Shown: positions 1 to 7,738 of the stretch, piece after piece
How the letters are laid out: every line of letters starts with the position of its first letter
Numbering within the stretch: the stretch's first letter is position 1
Origin: Sphingomonadales bacterium
Lineage (GTDB): Bacteria > Pseudomonadota > Alphaproteobacteria > Sphingomonadales > Sphingomonadaceae
Assembly: GCA_017309275.1 (NCBI GenBank)
Contig: JAFKLT010000049.1
Location: 1-64,000, forward strand
Reading direction: 5' to 3'
DNA length: 64,000 nt
Position numbers and translations under genes: made by a program
The notes under the pieces: model-generated
The model's database searches: none
Told to the model about the DNA's origin: nothing
The model's input: only the letters and a program-made list of their open reading frames with translations

Positions 1-371
1 CTGCGCGCCATCTGCACGGTGCAGCACATGCGGCTCATGTCGAGCGCCGGCCGGCCGGCGCGGGCGAGCTCGGCGTTGATGAAGCCGAAGTCGAAGACGG
101 CGTTGTGCGCGACCATCGGCGCGTCGCCCAGAAATTCGATCAGCTCGTCGACGCGAGTCGCGAACAGCGGTTTGTCCGACAGGAACTGGATCGAAAGGCC
201 GTGCACCGCCTCGGCGGCGGCGGGCATGTCGCGCTCGGGATTGAAATAGGCGTGAAAAGTGACCCCGGTTTCACGGCGGTCGATCAGTTCGACACACCCG
301 ATTTCGACCAGCCTGTCCCCGGTTTTGGGATCGAGCCCCGTAGTTTCGGTATCGAAAATTATCTCACGCAT
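1..371 (-). CDS. dnaQ: DNA polymerase III epsilon subunit, 3'-5' exonuclease (partial)
   Basis: The N-terminal 123 codons are present; the 3' end runs off the left edge. The product should be the proofreading subunit of the replicative polymerase. Translation from the ATG at 371 begins MREIIFDTETTGLDP, with the ExoI motif D-x-E at residues 7-9. The ExoII-type stretch MVAHNAVFDFGFIN follows near residues 85-98. Starting at 371 puts the exonuclease domain six residues from the N-terminus, as is usual for DnaQ. It lies downstream of coaE on the same strand with a 19 bp gap, so it probably ends the ppsR-maf-aroE-coaE-dnaQ operon. The C-terminal alpha-binding tail cannot be seen. Confidence 0.93.
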   Translation of the reverse strand, partial: MREIIFDTETTGLDPKTGDRLVEIGCVELIDRRETGVTFHAYFNPERDMPAAAEAVHGLSIQFLSDKPLFATRVDELIEFLGDAPMVAHNAVFDFGFINAELARAGRPALDMSRMCCTVQMAR

Positions 372-390
372 CGAAGCTTTAATCTGGACC

Positions 391-1014
391 CTATCGCGCG
401 TGGAAACAAGAGGCGATGGCGCGAATCTGACGGTGCGTCGCGCTTTTGGGACGCCCCGTATCGATGATGAAATCCGCGCGCGCGCGCTTTACGCGGTCGG
501 GAACCTGCAGGCGGCGGATCGCCTTCAGCTTGGCGCGGGTCATGCCGGGGCGGCGCATCACGCGCTTCGTCTGCATCCAGGCGGGGGCGGAGACGACCGC
601 GATCGCGCCGACCTTTCGCCAGCCGCCCTTTTCAAAGAGCAGCGGGATGTCGAGGATCACGACGTCGCGCGCGCGGTGCCGCATCAGGAATCGGCGCTGC
701 GCCTTGGCCACCGCCGGATGGACGATCGCCTCCAGCGCCGCGAGTTCGTGCGTGTTGCCGAGGACGCGGCTCCCCAGCTTTTGCCGGTCGACGCCGTTCG
801 GGCCGGTGGTGTCGGGAAAGCGGGCCTCGATCGCATCGACCAGCGCGCCGCCCGGGCCCTGCAGCCGGTGCACCTCGGCATCGGCGTCGAAAACCGGCAC
901 GCCCTCGCGCTCGAACATCAGCGCGGCGGTCGACTTGCCCATGCCGATCGAGCCGGTCAGCCCCAGGATGAAGGGACGGCGAAGCCGCGCGCCGGGATGT
1001 TTTCGAACGCTCAT
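391..1014 (-). CDS. coaE: Dephospho-CoA kinase
   Basis: A 207-residue protein that performs the last step of coenzyme A synthesis, ATP-dependent phosphorylation of the 3'-OH of dephospho-CoA. The P-loop GLTGSIGMGKST is at residues 18-29, followed by FDADAEVH, which is typical of CoaE substrate binding, and DIPLLFE. The reading frame stays open much further upstream, but the ATG at 1014 overlaps the aroE stop as ATGA and gives a normal family length. The roughly 15 residues before the P-loop are slightly longer than usual. It is translationally coupled to aroE and followed by dnaQ. Function is secure from the motifs; the start is very likely. Confidence 0.93.
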   Translation of the reverse strand: MSVRKHPGARLRRPFILGLTGSIGMGKSTAALMFEREGVPVFDADAEVHRLQGPGGALVDAIEARFPDTTGPNGVDRQKLGSRVLGNTHELAALEAIVHPAVAKAQRRFLMRHRARDVVILDIPLLFEKGGWRKVGAIAVVSAPAWMQTKRVMRRPGMTRAKLKAIRRLQVPDRVKRARADFIIDTGRPKSATHRQIRAIASCFHAR

Positions 1015-1826
1015 GCCGTCAGCAGCGCGCGCAATTCTTCGTCGCGGCCTTCGGGCGGCGATTGGCCGAAGAAGAGTTCGAACGCCAGCGCCGCCTGGCC
1101 GATCAGCATGTCCAGCCCGTCGACCGTGTCGAGGCCGCGCGCCTCCGCGGACTTGAGCAGGCCGGTCTGGAGTGGCGCATAGACCAGGTCGTATACGATC
1201 GCATCGGCGGGCAGCGGCGACAGGTCGAGGTCGAGCGGCGGCTGGCCCGTCATCCCGAGGCTGCTCGAATTGACGAGCAGCGCGGCGGGCGGAAGCGCGG
1301 CGTCGAGCCCCACGACCTCGCCCTTCAGGCCAAAGGTCGCGAGCAACCCCATGGCCTTGAGCGGGCTGCGGTTGAGGATCGTCACATGGCCGACGCCCGC
1401 ACGCGCCAGCGCGAACAGGACCGCGCGCGCCGCGCCGCCGGCCCCGACCACCGCCACCGCCGCACCCTGCAGGTCGAGCTCGGCGAGCGGCGCATAGAAG
1501 CCCGCGGCGTCGGTGTTCGTGCCGATCAGGCCGCCGTCGGGCTGCCGGACGATCGTGTTCATCGCGCCGATCGTCCCGCGAATGTCGCCCGGATCGCTCA
1601 CAAGGTCCATCACCGCGACCTTGTGCGGAATCGTGACGTTGCAGCCGCGCCAGTCGGGATCGTCGCGGCGCTCGGCGATATAGCTTGCCAGCTCCTCGGG
1701 CTTCACATGCGCGCGGCGATAGTCCCCGGCGAGGCCCAGCGCCTCCAGCCAGAAGCCGTGGATCAGCGGCGATTTGCTGTGCGCGATCGGATCGCCGATC
1801 ACCTCGGCATAGGGAACCCCGCTCAT
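1011..1826 (-). CDS. aroE: Shikimate dehydrogenase
   Basis: A 271-residue NADPH-dependent reductase converting 3-dehydroshikimate to shikimate in aromatic amino acid synthesis. Visible signatures are the N-terminal GDPIAHSKSP substrate loop (residues 11-20), NVTIPHK with the catalytic lysine at 69, NTDAAG near 103, and the Rossmann motif GAGGAARA near 128. The C-terminal GLDMLIGQAALAFELFFG is characteristic. The chosen ATG at 1826 overlaps the maf stop (ATGA) and gives normal length; extending to 2057 would add a non-homologous leader. It is coupled at both ends, to maf upstream and coaE downstream. Confidence 0.95.
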   Translation of the reverse strand: MSGVPYAEVIGDPIAHSKSPLIHGFWLEALGLAGDYRRAHVKPEELASYIAERRDDPDWRGCNVTIPHKVAVMDLVSDPGDIRGTIGAMNTIVRQPDGGLIGTNTDAAGFYAPLAELDLQGAAVAVVGAGGAARAVLFALARAGVGHVTILNRSPLKAMGLLATFGLKGEVVGLDAALPPAALLVNSSSLGMTGQPPLDLDLSPLPADAIVYDLVYAPLQTGLLKSAEARGLDTVDGLDMLIGQAALAFELFFGQSPPEGRDEELRALLTA

Positions 1827-2419
1827 TGCGGCGCCAGCCCGGTCGCGCGCAGCCAGGCGAGCAGCGGGAGCATCGGCATGCCGATGATGGTCCAGGGGTC
1901 GCCCTCGACCCGGTCGAATAATTGCACGCCCGCTCCCTCGATCTCGTAACAGCCGACGGTCCAGCGGATGCTGTCCCAGTGCCGCGCCACATAGTCGGCG
2001 ATGAAGGCGTCCGACAAGGGCCGCATCCAGAGCTTCGCCTCGCCGATCGCGCGCCACACCGGGGCGCCGTCGCGCGCCGCGACCGCCGCGCTGAACAGGC
2101 GGTGGCGCGTCCCGGCCATCCGCCGCAGATGATCGGCGGCCTCCTCCATACTCCCCGGCTTCGCCAGCATCGACCCGTCGTCGAGCGCCAGCGTCGAGTC
2201 CGCGCCGATCACCGTAACCCCCGGAAGCCGCGACGAAATCTTGATCGCCTTCGCCTCGGCCAGCGCGTCGGCGATGTTGCGCGGCGTCTGCCCCGCCGCC
2301 AGCAGCGACGCCGTCAGCGCCTCCTCGTCGACATGCGCCGCGCTCGTCTCGAACGTCAGCCCGGCAGCGCGGAGCATCGCGGCGCGCCCGCTGCTTTGCG
2401 AGGCAAGAAGCAGCGTCAT
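1823..2419 (-). CDS. Maf family nucleoside triphosphate pyrophosphatase
   Basis: A 198-residue Maf/YceF/YhdE-type protein that hydrolyses non-canonical or modified nucleoside triphosphates to monophosphates (house-cleaning). The N-terminus LLASQSSGRAAML matches the family LASxSxxR signature. GADSTLALDD near residues 70-79 holds the catalytic acidic residue, and the C-terminal portion WTVGCYEIEGAGVQLFDRVEGD is typical. Whether it prefers dTTP/UTP or m7GTP cannot be decided here, so no symbol is given. The start ATG overlaps the end of ppsR (ATGA) and the stop overlaps aroE. This gene order next to ppsR and the origin is common in sphingomonads. Confidence 0.9.
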   Translation of the reverse strand: MTLLLASQSSGRAAMLRAAGLTFETSAAHVDEEALTASLLAAGQTPRNIADALAEAKAIKISSRLPGVTVIGADSTLALDDGSMLAKPGSMEEAADHLRRMAGTRHRLFSAAVAARDGAPVWRAIGEAKLWMRPLSDAFIADYVARHWDSIRWTVGCYEIEGAGVQLFDRVEGDPWTIIGMPMLPLLAWLRATGLAPQ

Positions 2420-3221
2420 GCCGCGCCGCGATCCTCGACCAGCTTGATCACCGCGGCCGCCGTCTCCTCGATCGACCGGCGCGTCACGTCGATCACCGGC
2501 CAGCCATTGTCGGCGAACATGCGCCGCGCATAAGCCAGCTCGGCCTTCACGCGCTCGTCGTCGACATAGGCGGTCTCGGGCGCCTGGTTCAGCGAGAGCA
2601 GGCGGTTGCGGCGAACCTGGACGAGCCGGTCGAGCCCGGTCGTCAGCCCGACCACCATCGGCCGCTTCAGATTATAGAGCGCGTCGGGCGGCGGCGATTC
2701 GGGAACGATCGGAATATTCGCGGTCTTGTAACCGCGGTTCGCCAGATAGATGCTCGTCGGCGTCTTCGACGTGCGCGACACGCCCGCCAGCACGATGTCG
2801 GCCTGTTCCCAATTTTCCCAGCCGATCCCGTCGTCGTGCGCGACGGTGAACTGGATCGCCTCGACGCGCGCGAAATAGGCGGCGTCGAGCTGGTGCTGGC
2901 GGCCGGGACGCGCCTTCGCCTCCTGGCCCAGCATCCGCGACAGCGCATCGGTCACCGCGTCGAGCGCGGGGACGAGGGGCAGGTTCAACGCTTCGGCGCG
3001 CCGCTGGCGCGAAGCTCGCCGTTGACCAGCGTGAACAGGATCATGCCCGGACTTGCCTGCACTTCGGCGATGATCCGGTCGAGATGCGATTCCGACCGCA
3101 CCATCGGCCAGAAATGGCGCACGACCTCGACATCGTCGAACTGCGCGATCGCGGCCTTGGCGATATTTTCGAGCGTCTCGCCCGTGGAATCGGATATGAG
3201 GTGCAGGTGAAGGCGGCCCAT
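2416..3221 (-). pseudogene. ppsR: Pyruvate,phosphate dikinase regulatory protein (PSRP/DUF299), frameshifted
   Basis: A bifunctional serine/threonine kinase and pyrophosphorylase that switches PPDK or PEP synthase. The ATG at 3221 reads MGRLHLHLISDSTGET and continues in frame to ELRAS, then stops at 2985. Homology resumes in another frame as EALNLPLVPALDAV and runs to the stop at 2416, including LAGVSRTSKTPTS and the C-terminal half. Comparison with the family spacing between ELRA and EALNLP suggests about 7 nt are missing near 2995-3008. Restoring them would give a normal protein of about 270 residues. The break sits in a GC-rich imperfect palindrome, so it may be a real deletion or an assembly error. 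The gene is otherwise intact and flanks the origin. Confidence 0.85.
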
Positions 3222-3320
3222 CGCGCCACCATGGCGGAAGCGCGCCGAAAAAGGCAAGCATGGTTCGCCCGCCGCGATCCCGTCGCTGCTGCGCCCCCGC
3301 CATGCCGCAGGCTGGCCATT

Positions 3321-3337
3321 GGGGGTAAAATACCCCC
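3321..3337. repeat. Perfect 7-bp inverted repeat at the left side of oriC
   Basis: GGGGGTA and TACCCCC are separated by AAA, directly abutting the DnaA box at 3338-3346. It could be a protein-binding site at the origin or a hairpin in the ppsR leader, since ppsR is transcribed leftward from about 3221. No known factor is recognised. Confidence 0.6.
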
Positions 3338-3439
3338 TGTGGATAGTTTTCCGCATAACCCCAGGGACAAGATCGGCACTGTGGATTCATCCCCCGCGCT
3401 GCCGATTCCGCTCCGCCACTTGTCCACAAGGGATGAATC

Positions 3440-3448
3440 TTATCCACA
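3440..3448 (+). promoter_or_regulatory. Consensus DnaA box
   Basis: TTATCCACA is an exact match to the bacterial DnaA-box consensus. The near match TTGTCCACA lies 11 bp upstream on the same strand (3420-3428). Together with the inverted boxes at 3338-3346, 3380-3388 and 3452-3460 it forms the core of the proposed origin. Confidence 0.85.
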
Positions 3449-3616
3449 GGCTGTGAATTAGGTGGACAGGCGCGGGCGACTCCGTGACGTAACGCGCGAC
3501 GCGCAGAGTCAATATGTTGGCAAAAAGGACGCTGCCGCCTAAAGCCGCGCTGTCCGCCGACCAACAAACCACCACAAATATATTTAAATATATATGAAGA
3601 GAGAAAGAGGGGCCGC

Positions 3617-4642
3617 GTGAAGGCGTCACCGAAGAGCTTGCTGGCAACGCTGCGCGGGGCGCGGCAGGAAAAGCCCGCGATGTGGCTTATGCGCCAGGCC
3701 GGGCGCTATCTCCCCGAGTATCGCGCATTGCGGGAGACCAAGGGCGGTTTCCTCGAGCTCTGCTATGACAGCGAGGCGGCGGCCGAGGTGACCTTGCAGC
3801 CGATCCGGCGCTTCGGCTTCGACGGCGCGATCCTCTTTTCCGACATTCTCGTCGTACCCCACGCGCTCGGCCAGCATCTGTGGTTCGAGGCGGGCGAGGG
3901 GCCGCGGCTCGCGCCCCCGCTCGTCGACAGCGCGCTCGCGGCGCTTGAGGCGATGCCCCAGCGGCTCGATCCGGTTTACGGGACCGTCGCCCGCGTCGCG
4001 GCGTCGCTGCCGGCCGAGACGACCTTTCTGGGCTTTGCCGGAAGCCCCTGGACCGTCGCGACCTATATGGTGGCCGGACAGGGGTCGAAGGATCAGGCCG
4101 CCGCGCGCCGCCTGGCGTTCGGCGATCCGCAGGCGTTCGGCGCGATCATCGACGCGATCGTCGATCTGTCGGTCACCTATCTTTCGGGGCAGATCGAACA
4201 GGGGGTCGAGGCGGTCCAGCTTTTCGACAGCTGGGCGGGAAGCCTCAGCCCCGCGCAGTTCGAACGCTGGGTGATCGCGCCCAATGCACAGATCGTCCGC
4301 CGGCTGAAGGCGCTGCATCCGGAAACGCCGATCATCGGCTTTCCGAAGGGCGCCGGCGGCAAGCTGCCCGCCTATGCCGACGAGACCGGGGTCGATGCGA
4401 TCGGCCTCGACGAAACGGTCGATCCCGTCTGGGCCGACGCGGCGTTGCCCGCGCATCTGCCGGTGCAGGGCAATCTCGATCCGCTCGCGCTCGTCGCGGG
4501 GGGCGAGGCGCTCGATACGGCGATCGATCGCATCCTTGCGGCTTTCCCTTCGCGTCCCCATATCTTCAATCTCGGCCATGGTATCGTGCCCGACACGCCC
4601 ATCGCCCATGTCGAACATCTGATCCGGCGCGTCCGTGGCTAG
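3617..4642 (+). CDS. hemE: Uroporphyrinogen decarboxylase
   Basis: A 341-residue cytosolic enzyme that decarboxylates uroporphyrinogen III to coproporphyrinogen III in heme synthesis. The signature RQAGRYLPEYR is at residues 26-36, followed by the substrate-binding stretch LFSDILVVPHALG. GFAGSPWT and NLGHGIVPDTP are also typical. The start is GTG at 3617, preceded by GAGGGG; no ATG lies nearby in frame, and length matches the family. It is the right flank of the origin and is followed 9 bp later by hemJ, so the two probably share a heme operon. The AT-rich origin edge lies immediately upstream, so its promoter overlaps oriC. Confidence 0.95.
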   Translation: MKASPKSLLATLRGARQEKPAMWLMRQAGRYLPEYRALRETKGGFLELCYDSEAAAEVTLQPIRRFGFDGAILFSDILVVPHALGQHLWFEAGEGPRLAPPLVDSALAALEAMPQRLDPVYGTVARVAASLPAETTFLGFAGSPWTVATYMVAGQGSKDQAAARRLAFGDPQAFGAIIDAIVDLSVTYLSGQIEQGVEAVQLFDSWAGSLSPAQFERWVIAPNAQIVRRLKALHPETPIIGFPKGAGGKLPAYADETGVDAIGLDETVDPVWADAALPAHLPVQGNLDPLALVAGGEALDTAIDRILAAFPSRPHIFNLGHGIVPDTPIAHVEHLIRRVRG

Positions 4643-4651
4643 GCGGGACTT

Positions 4652-5092
4652 ATGGTGGGATTTCTGGGGGTGACGATGCTGTGGGTTAAGGCGGCGCACG
4701 TCATCTTCGTGATCTTCTTCATGGCCGGGCTCTTCATGATGCCGCGCTTCTTCGTCTATCACCACCAATGCCCCGTCGGATCCGACGAGGACAGGAAGTG
4801 GGTCGAGCGCGAGGACCGGCTGCGCAAGATCATCCTGGCCCCCGCGATCATCTTCGTCTGGGTCTTCGGCCTGATGCTCGTCTTCAATGGCGACTATTGG
4901 CGCGAAGGCTGGTTCATCGCCAAATTCCTGCTCGTGATCGCGCTTTCGGGCTATCATGGCTGGATGATCGGCTATGCGAAAAAGCTGGCCAAGGGGCAGC
5001 GCCCGCTGACCGAAAAGCAGCTTCGCCTGATCAACGAGGTTCCCGGCATCGCTGCGGCGATCATCGTCATATTGGTGATCGTGCGGCCCTGA
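4652..5092 (+). CDS. hemJ: Protoporphyrinogen IX oxidase HemJ (CopD-like membrane protein)
   Basis: A 146-residue inner-membrane protein with about four hydrophobic segments. It shows the HemJ pattern W-x-KAAH (His16), MAGLFMMPRFFVYH, a charged loop with EREDRLRKIILAPA, and GYHGWMIGYAKKLAKG. HemJ oxidises protoporphyrinogen IX to protoporphyrin IX in bacteria lacking HemG/HemY, and adjacency to hemE supports this over a copper-resistance role. The ATG at 4652 gives the usual short lead before the first helix. The ATG at 4676, preceded by GGGGG, is an alternative that would shorten the protein by eight residues. Confidence 0.88.
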   Translation: MVGFLGVTMLWVKAAHVIFVIFFMAGLFMMPRFFVYHHQCPVGSDEDRKWVEREDRLRKIILAPAIIFVWVFGLMLVFNGDYWREGWFIAKFLLVIALSGYHGWMIGYAKKLAKGQRPLTEKQLRLINEVPGIAAAIIVILVIVRP

Positions 5093-5406
5093 TCGGAATC
5101 GCCGCAAGGCCCAGCCTTTTTTAACCCCCCGATCCCCGCCGAAAGGATCGAGCGCAAAGCCCGGTCGCAAAGCTGCGCGGGGATCTGGCGGTGGCAAGGC
5201 CGCGTCCCGGCATGGGGCCGGCTTGTCGCAGCCGCGATTGACTTGGCCGACGGCGGGTTATAGGGGCCGATCAACCCCGCGTTCCGCGGGCGGCGCGTCT
5301 CGCGTCGATACTATCTGTAACGGTCGTCCCACGGCCGGATAGGCACCAGCCGGTGCGACGAATTAGTCTCAATTTTCTCCCGAATTCTCTACCTGGAATC
5401 CATCCA
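5093..5406. other. hemJ-rho intergenic region with weak terminator and rho leader
   Basis: This 314 bp stretch has no convincing ORF. At 5106-5122 AAGGC-CCA-GCCTT followed by a T run is a short candidate terminator for hemE-hemJ. At 5238-5264 TTGACT and TATAGG, 15 bp apart, resemble a somewhat short-spaced promoter for rho. This leaves a leader of roughly 135 nt containing the small hairpin CCGCG-TT-CGCGG near 5278. Long leaders are usual for rho genes, which are autoregulated in other bacteria; that mode is not proven here. Confidence 0.4.
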
Positions 5407-6663
5407 ATGCATCTCAAAGAACTCAAAACCAAAGCACCTGCCCAACTCGTCGAAATGGCCGAGGAACTGGGCGTCGAGGGCGCGTCGACGCTGCGCAAGC
5501 AGGACCTCATGTTCTCGATCCTGAAGGAACTCGCCGAAGAGGGCGAGGAAATCATCGGATCGGGCACGATCGAGGTTCTTCCCGACAGCTTCGGCTTTCT
5601 CCGCTCGTCGGACGCCAATTATCTGGCGGGTCCCGACGACATCTATGTCTCGCCGAACCAGGTCCGCAAATATGGCCTGCGCACCGGCGACACGGTCGAG
5701 GGTGAAATCCGCGCGCCGAAGGACGGCGAACGCTATTTCGCGCTGACCAAGCTGATCAAGGTCAATTTCGACGATCCCGAAGCGGTGCGTCATCGCGTCA
5801 ATTTCGACAACCTGACCCCGCTCTATCCGAACCAGAAGCTGTCGCTCGACACGGTCGATCCGACGGTGAAGGACAAGTCGGCGCGCGTGATCGACCTCGT
5901 CAGCCCGCAGGGCAAGGGCCAGCGCGCGCTGATCGTCGCGCCGCCGCGCACCGGTAAGACCGTGCTGCTTCAGAATATCGCGAAGGCGATCACCGACAAT
6001 CACCCCGAGGTCTATCTGATCGTCCTCCTCGTCGACGAACGTCCCGAGGAAGTCACCGACATGCAGCGCAGCGTGAACGGCGAAGTCGTCTCCTCGACCT
6101 TCGACGAACCCGCGACGCGCCACGTCCAGGTCGCCGAAATGGTGATCGAAAAGGCAAAGCGCCTCGTCGAGCACAAGAAGGATGTCGTCATCCTGCTCGA
6201 CTCGATCACGCGCCTCGGCCGCGCCTACAACACCGTCGTCCCGTCGTCGGGCAAGGTGCTGACCGGCGGTGTCGACGCCAACGCGCTCCAGCGCCCGAAG
6301 CGTTTCTTCGGCGCCGCGCGCAACATCGAGGAGGGTGGCTCGCTGTCGATCATCGCGACCGCGCTGATCGATACCGGCAGCCGCATGGACGAAGTCATCT
6401 TCGAAGAATTCAAGGGCACCGGTAACTCGGAAATCGTGCTCGATCGCAAGGTCGCCGACAAGCGCATCTTCCCCAGCCTCGACGTCGGCAAGTCGGGTAC
6501 CCGCAAGGAAGAATTGCTGGTCGAAAAGGACAAGCTGTCGAAAATGTGGGTGCTTCGCCGCATCCTCATGCAGATGGGCACCGTCGACGCGATGGAATTC
6601 CTGCTCGACAAGATCAAGGATTCCAAGACGAACGAAGATTTCTTCGATTCGATGAATCAATAA
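5407..6663 (+). CDS. rho: Transcription termination factor Rho
   Basis: A 418-residue hexameric RNA-dependent ATPase that terminates transcription. The N-terminal Rho domain begins [20 protein letters not shown], then a cold-shock-like RNA-binding domain with the DSFGFLRS motif. The Walker A motif PPRTGKT is at residues 179-185, and the Walker B region [16 protein letters not shown] and Q-loop [19 protein letters not shown] follow. The ATG at 5407 yields the standard length; upstream in-frame codons lack Rho homology. In this window it stands alone between hemJ and the ABM-TerC pair, with its own leader. Confidence 0.97.
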   Translation: MHLKELKTKAPAQLVEMAEELGVEGASTLRKQDLMFSILKELAEEGEEIIGSGTIEVLPDSFGFLRSSDANYLAGPDDIYVSPNQVRKYGLRTGDTVEGEIRAPKDGERYFALTKLIKVNFDDPEAVRHRVNFDNLTPLYPNQKLSLDTVDPTVKDKSARVIDLVSPQGKGQRALIVAPPRTGKTVLLQNIAKAITDNHPEVYLIVLLVDERPEEVTDMQRSVNGEVVSSTFDEPATRHVQVAEMVIEKAKRLVEHKKDVVILLDSITRLGRAYNTVVPSSGKVLTGGVDANALQRPKRFFGAARNIEEGGSLSIIATALIDTGSRMDEVIFEEFKGTGNSEIVLDRKVADKRIFPSLDVGKSGTRKEELLVEKDKLSKMWVLRRILMQMGTVDAMEFLLDKIKDSKTNEDFFDSMNQ

Positions 6664-6672
6664 GCATCGGCG

Positions 6673-6966
6673 ATGGCCGTGGTCGAACATGCGCTGCTTC
6701 CCGTGCGAGCGGGAAGCGAAGCGGCGTTCGAGGCGGCTTTCGCTACGGCGCGATGCCTGATCGAAGCGTCGCCGGGATTTCTTTCGATCGAAATCCGGCG
6801 GCCGACAGGTTCAGGACAGCCTTATCTGCTGTTGGCGGAATGGGAATCGATCGCTGACCATCGCGACGGTTTCCGGCAATCGGATCGCTATCAACAATGG
6901 CGGGCGTTGCTGCATCCCTTCTATGACCCTATGCCTGTGGTCAGCTATTTCGGAGACCCACTGTGA
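6673..6966 (+). CDS. Antibiotic biosynthesis monooxygenase (ABM) domain protein
   Basis: A 97-residue single-domain protein of the dimeric alpha-beta barrel (ABM) type. It begins MAVVEHALLPVRAGSEAAFEAAF, then SPGFLSIEIRRP and LLLAEWESIADHRDGFRQSDRYQQWRALLHPFY, the usual ABM arrangement of strand, helix and W-E-S strand. Members act as cofactor-free oxygenases or heme-binding proteins, but many are uncharacterised, so no reaction is assigned. It follows rho after 9 bp and overlaps terC by 4 nt (GTGA), implying co-translation with terC. Confidence 0.8.
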   Translation: MAVVEHALLPVRAGSEAAFEAAFATARCLIEASPGFLSIEIRRPTGSGQPYLLLAEWESIADHRDGFRQSDRYQQWRALLHPFYDPMPVVSYFGDPL

Positions 6967-7688
6967 TCCTGGAAATTTTGACGCATGCAAGCGCGGCGGC
7001 GGGCGGCTTTGGCGGCCCCGGCGACATCTGGGCCGCGATCGTCAAGGATTTCTCGAACATCACCTCGCCCGCGGCCTTCTCGGCCTTTTTGCAGGTGTTG
7101 ATGATCGACATCGTGCTGGCCGGCGACAATGCGATCGTCGTCGGCGCGCTCGCCGCGGGGCTTCCGGCGGATCAGCGCAAGAAGGTCATCCTGATCGGCG
7201 TGCTCGCGGCGCTGGTGCTGCGCATCGCCTTCGCGCTCGTCGTGACGCAGCTCATGCAGATCGTCGGCCTGATCTTCGTCGGCGGCATCCTGCTGATCTG
7301 GGTGGCGTGGAAGATGTGGCGCGAGCTGCGCGAAGGCGCGCATTCGGCCGGTTCGCCCGAAGTCGAGGGTGACGAGCATTCGGGCCTCAAGCCCGCCAAG
7401 AGCTTCGCCGCCGCCGCCTGGGCGGTTGCGGTCGCCGATGTCAGCATGAGCCTCGACAATGTCCTCGCGGTCGCCGGTGCGGCGCGCGAGCATCCCGGGA
7501 TCCTGATCGTCGGCCTGATCTTTGCGGTCGCCCTGATGGGCATCGCGGCGAACATCATCGCCAAATATATCGAGCGCTATCGCTGGATCGCCTACATCGG
7601 TCTTGCCGTGATCCTCTATGTCGCGGTGAAGATGATCCACGAAGGCTGGATCGACCCCAGCGTCGGCATCGGGACCCTGTTCGGCTAG
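6963..7688 (+). CDS. TerC family integral membrane protein
   Basis: A 241-residue protein with seven or so transmembrane segments. The two TerC half-repeats carry conserved acidic residues: DIVLAGDNAIVVG in the first and DVSMSLDNVLAV in the second. TerC proteins are linked to tellurite resistance and, in better studied members, to manganese export or metal loading of secreted enzymes. The hydrophilic loop EVEGDEHSGLKP separates the halves. It starts at GTG 6963, overlapping the ABM gene stop. Specific substrate is not inferable. Confidence 0.85.
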   Translation: MILEILTHASAAAGGFGGPGDIWAAIVKDFSNITSPAAFSAFLQVLMIDIVLAGDNAIVVGALAAGLPADQRKKVILIGVLAALVLRIAFALVVTQLMQIVGLIFVGGILLIWVAWKMWRELREGAHSAGSPEVEGDEHSGLKPAKSFAAAAWAVAVADVSMSLDNVLAVAGAAREHPGILIVGLIFAVALMGIAANIIAKYIERYRWIAYIGLAVILYVAVKMIHEGWIDPSVGIGTLFG

Positions 7689-7710
7689 ACAATCGGGTTC
7701 GGCTAGACAA
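7679..7710 (+). repeat. Tandem direct duplication across the terC stop codon
   Basis: GTTCGGCTAGACAA occurs at 7679-7692 and again at 7697-7710, an 18 bp period. The first copy contains the last terC codons and its TAG. It looks like a small recent tandem duplication; no function is seen. Confidence 0.75.
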
Positions 7711-7738
7711 ATTCGGAACGCCATCGCATCCTCGGTGC

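Larger units (their letters stand above)
3222..3616. other. oriC: Chromosomal replication origin (oriC) between ppsR and hemE
   Basis: A 395 bp gene-free interval between ppsR and hemE, the same neighbours that flank the Caulobacter origin. It contains the perfect DnaA box TTATCCACA at 3440-3448 (+) and near matches TTGTCCACA at 3420-3428 (+) and CTATCCACA at 3338-3346 (-). Weaker copies lie at 3380-3388 (-) and 3452-3460 (-). Five GANTC methylation sites fall between 3384 and 3510. An AT-rich stretch at about 3562-3600 just before hemE is a likely unwinding element. The parAB-parS block lies only 10-14 kb away, as expected near an origin. The assignment is inferred from motif density plus known synteny. 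Confidence 0.85.

Noticed and set aside
474..494. CG dinucleotide run upstream of dnaQ
   Set aside because: It is inside coaE coding sequence and is expected at this GC content.
391..1992. A 533-residue frame covering coaE and aroE
   Set aside because: Only its last 207 residues match CoaE; the upstream part is a high-GC shadow of aroE.
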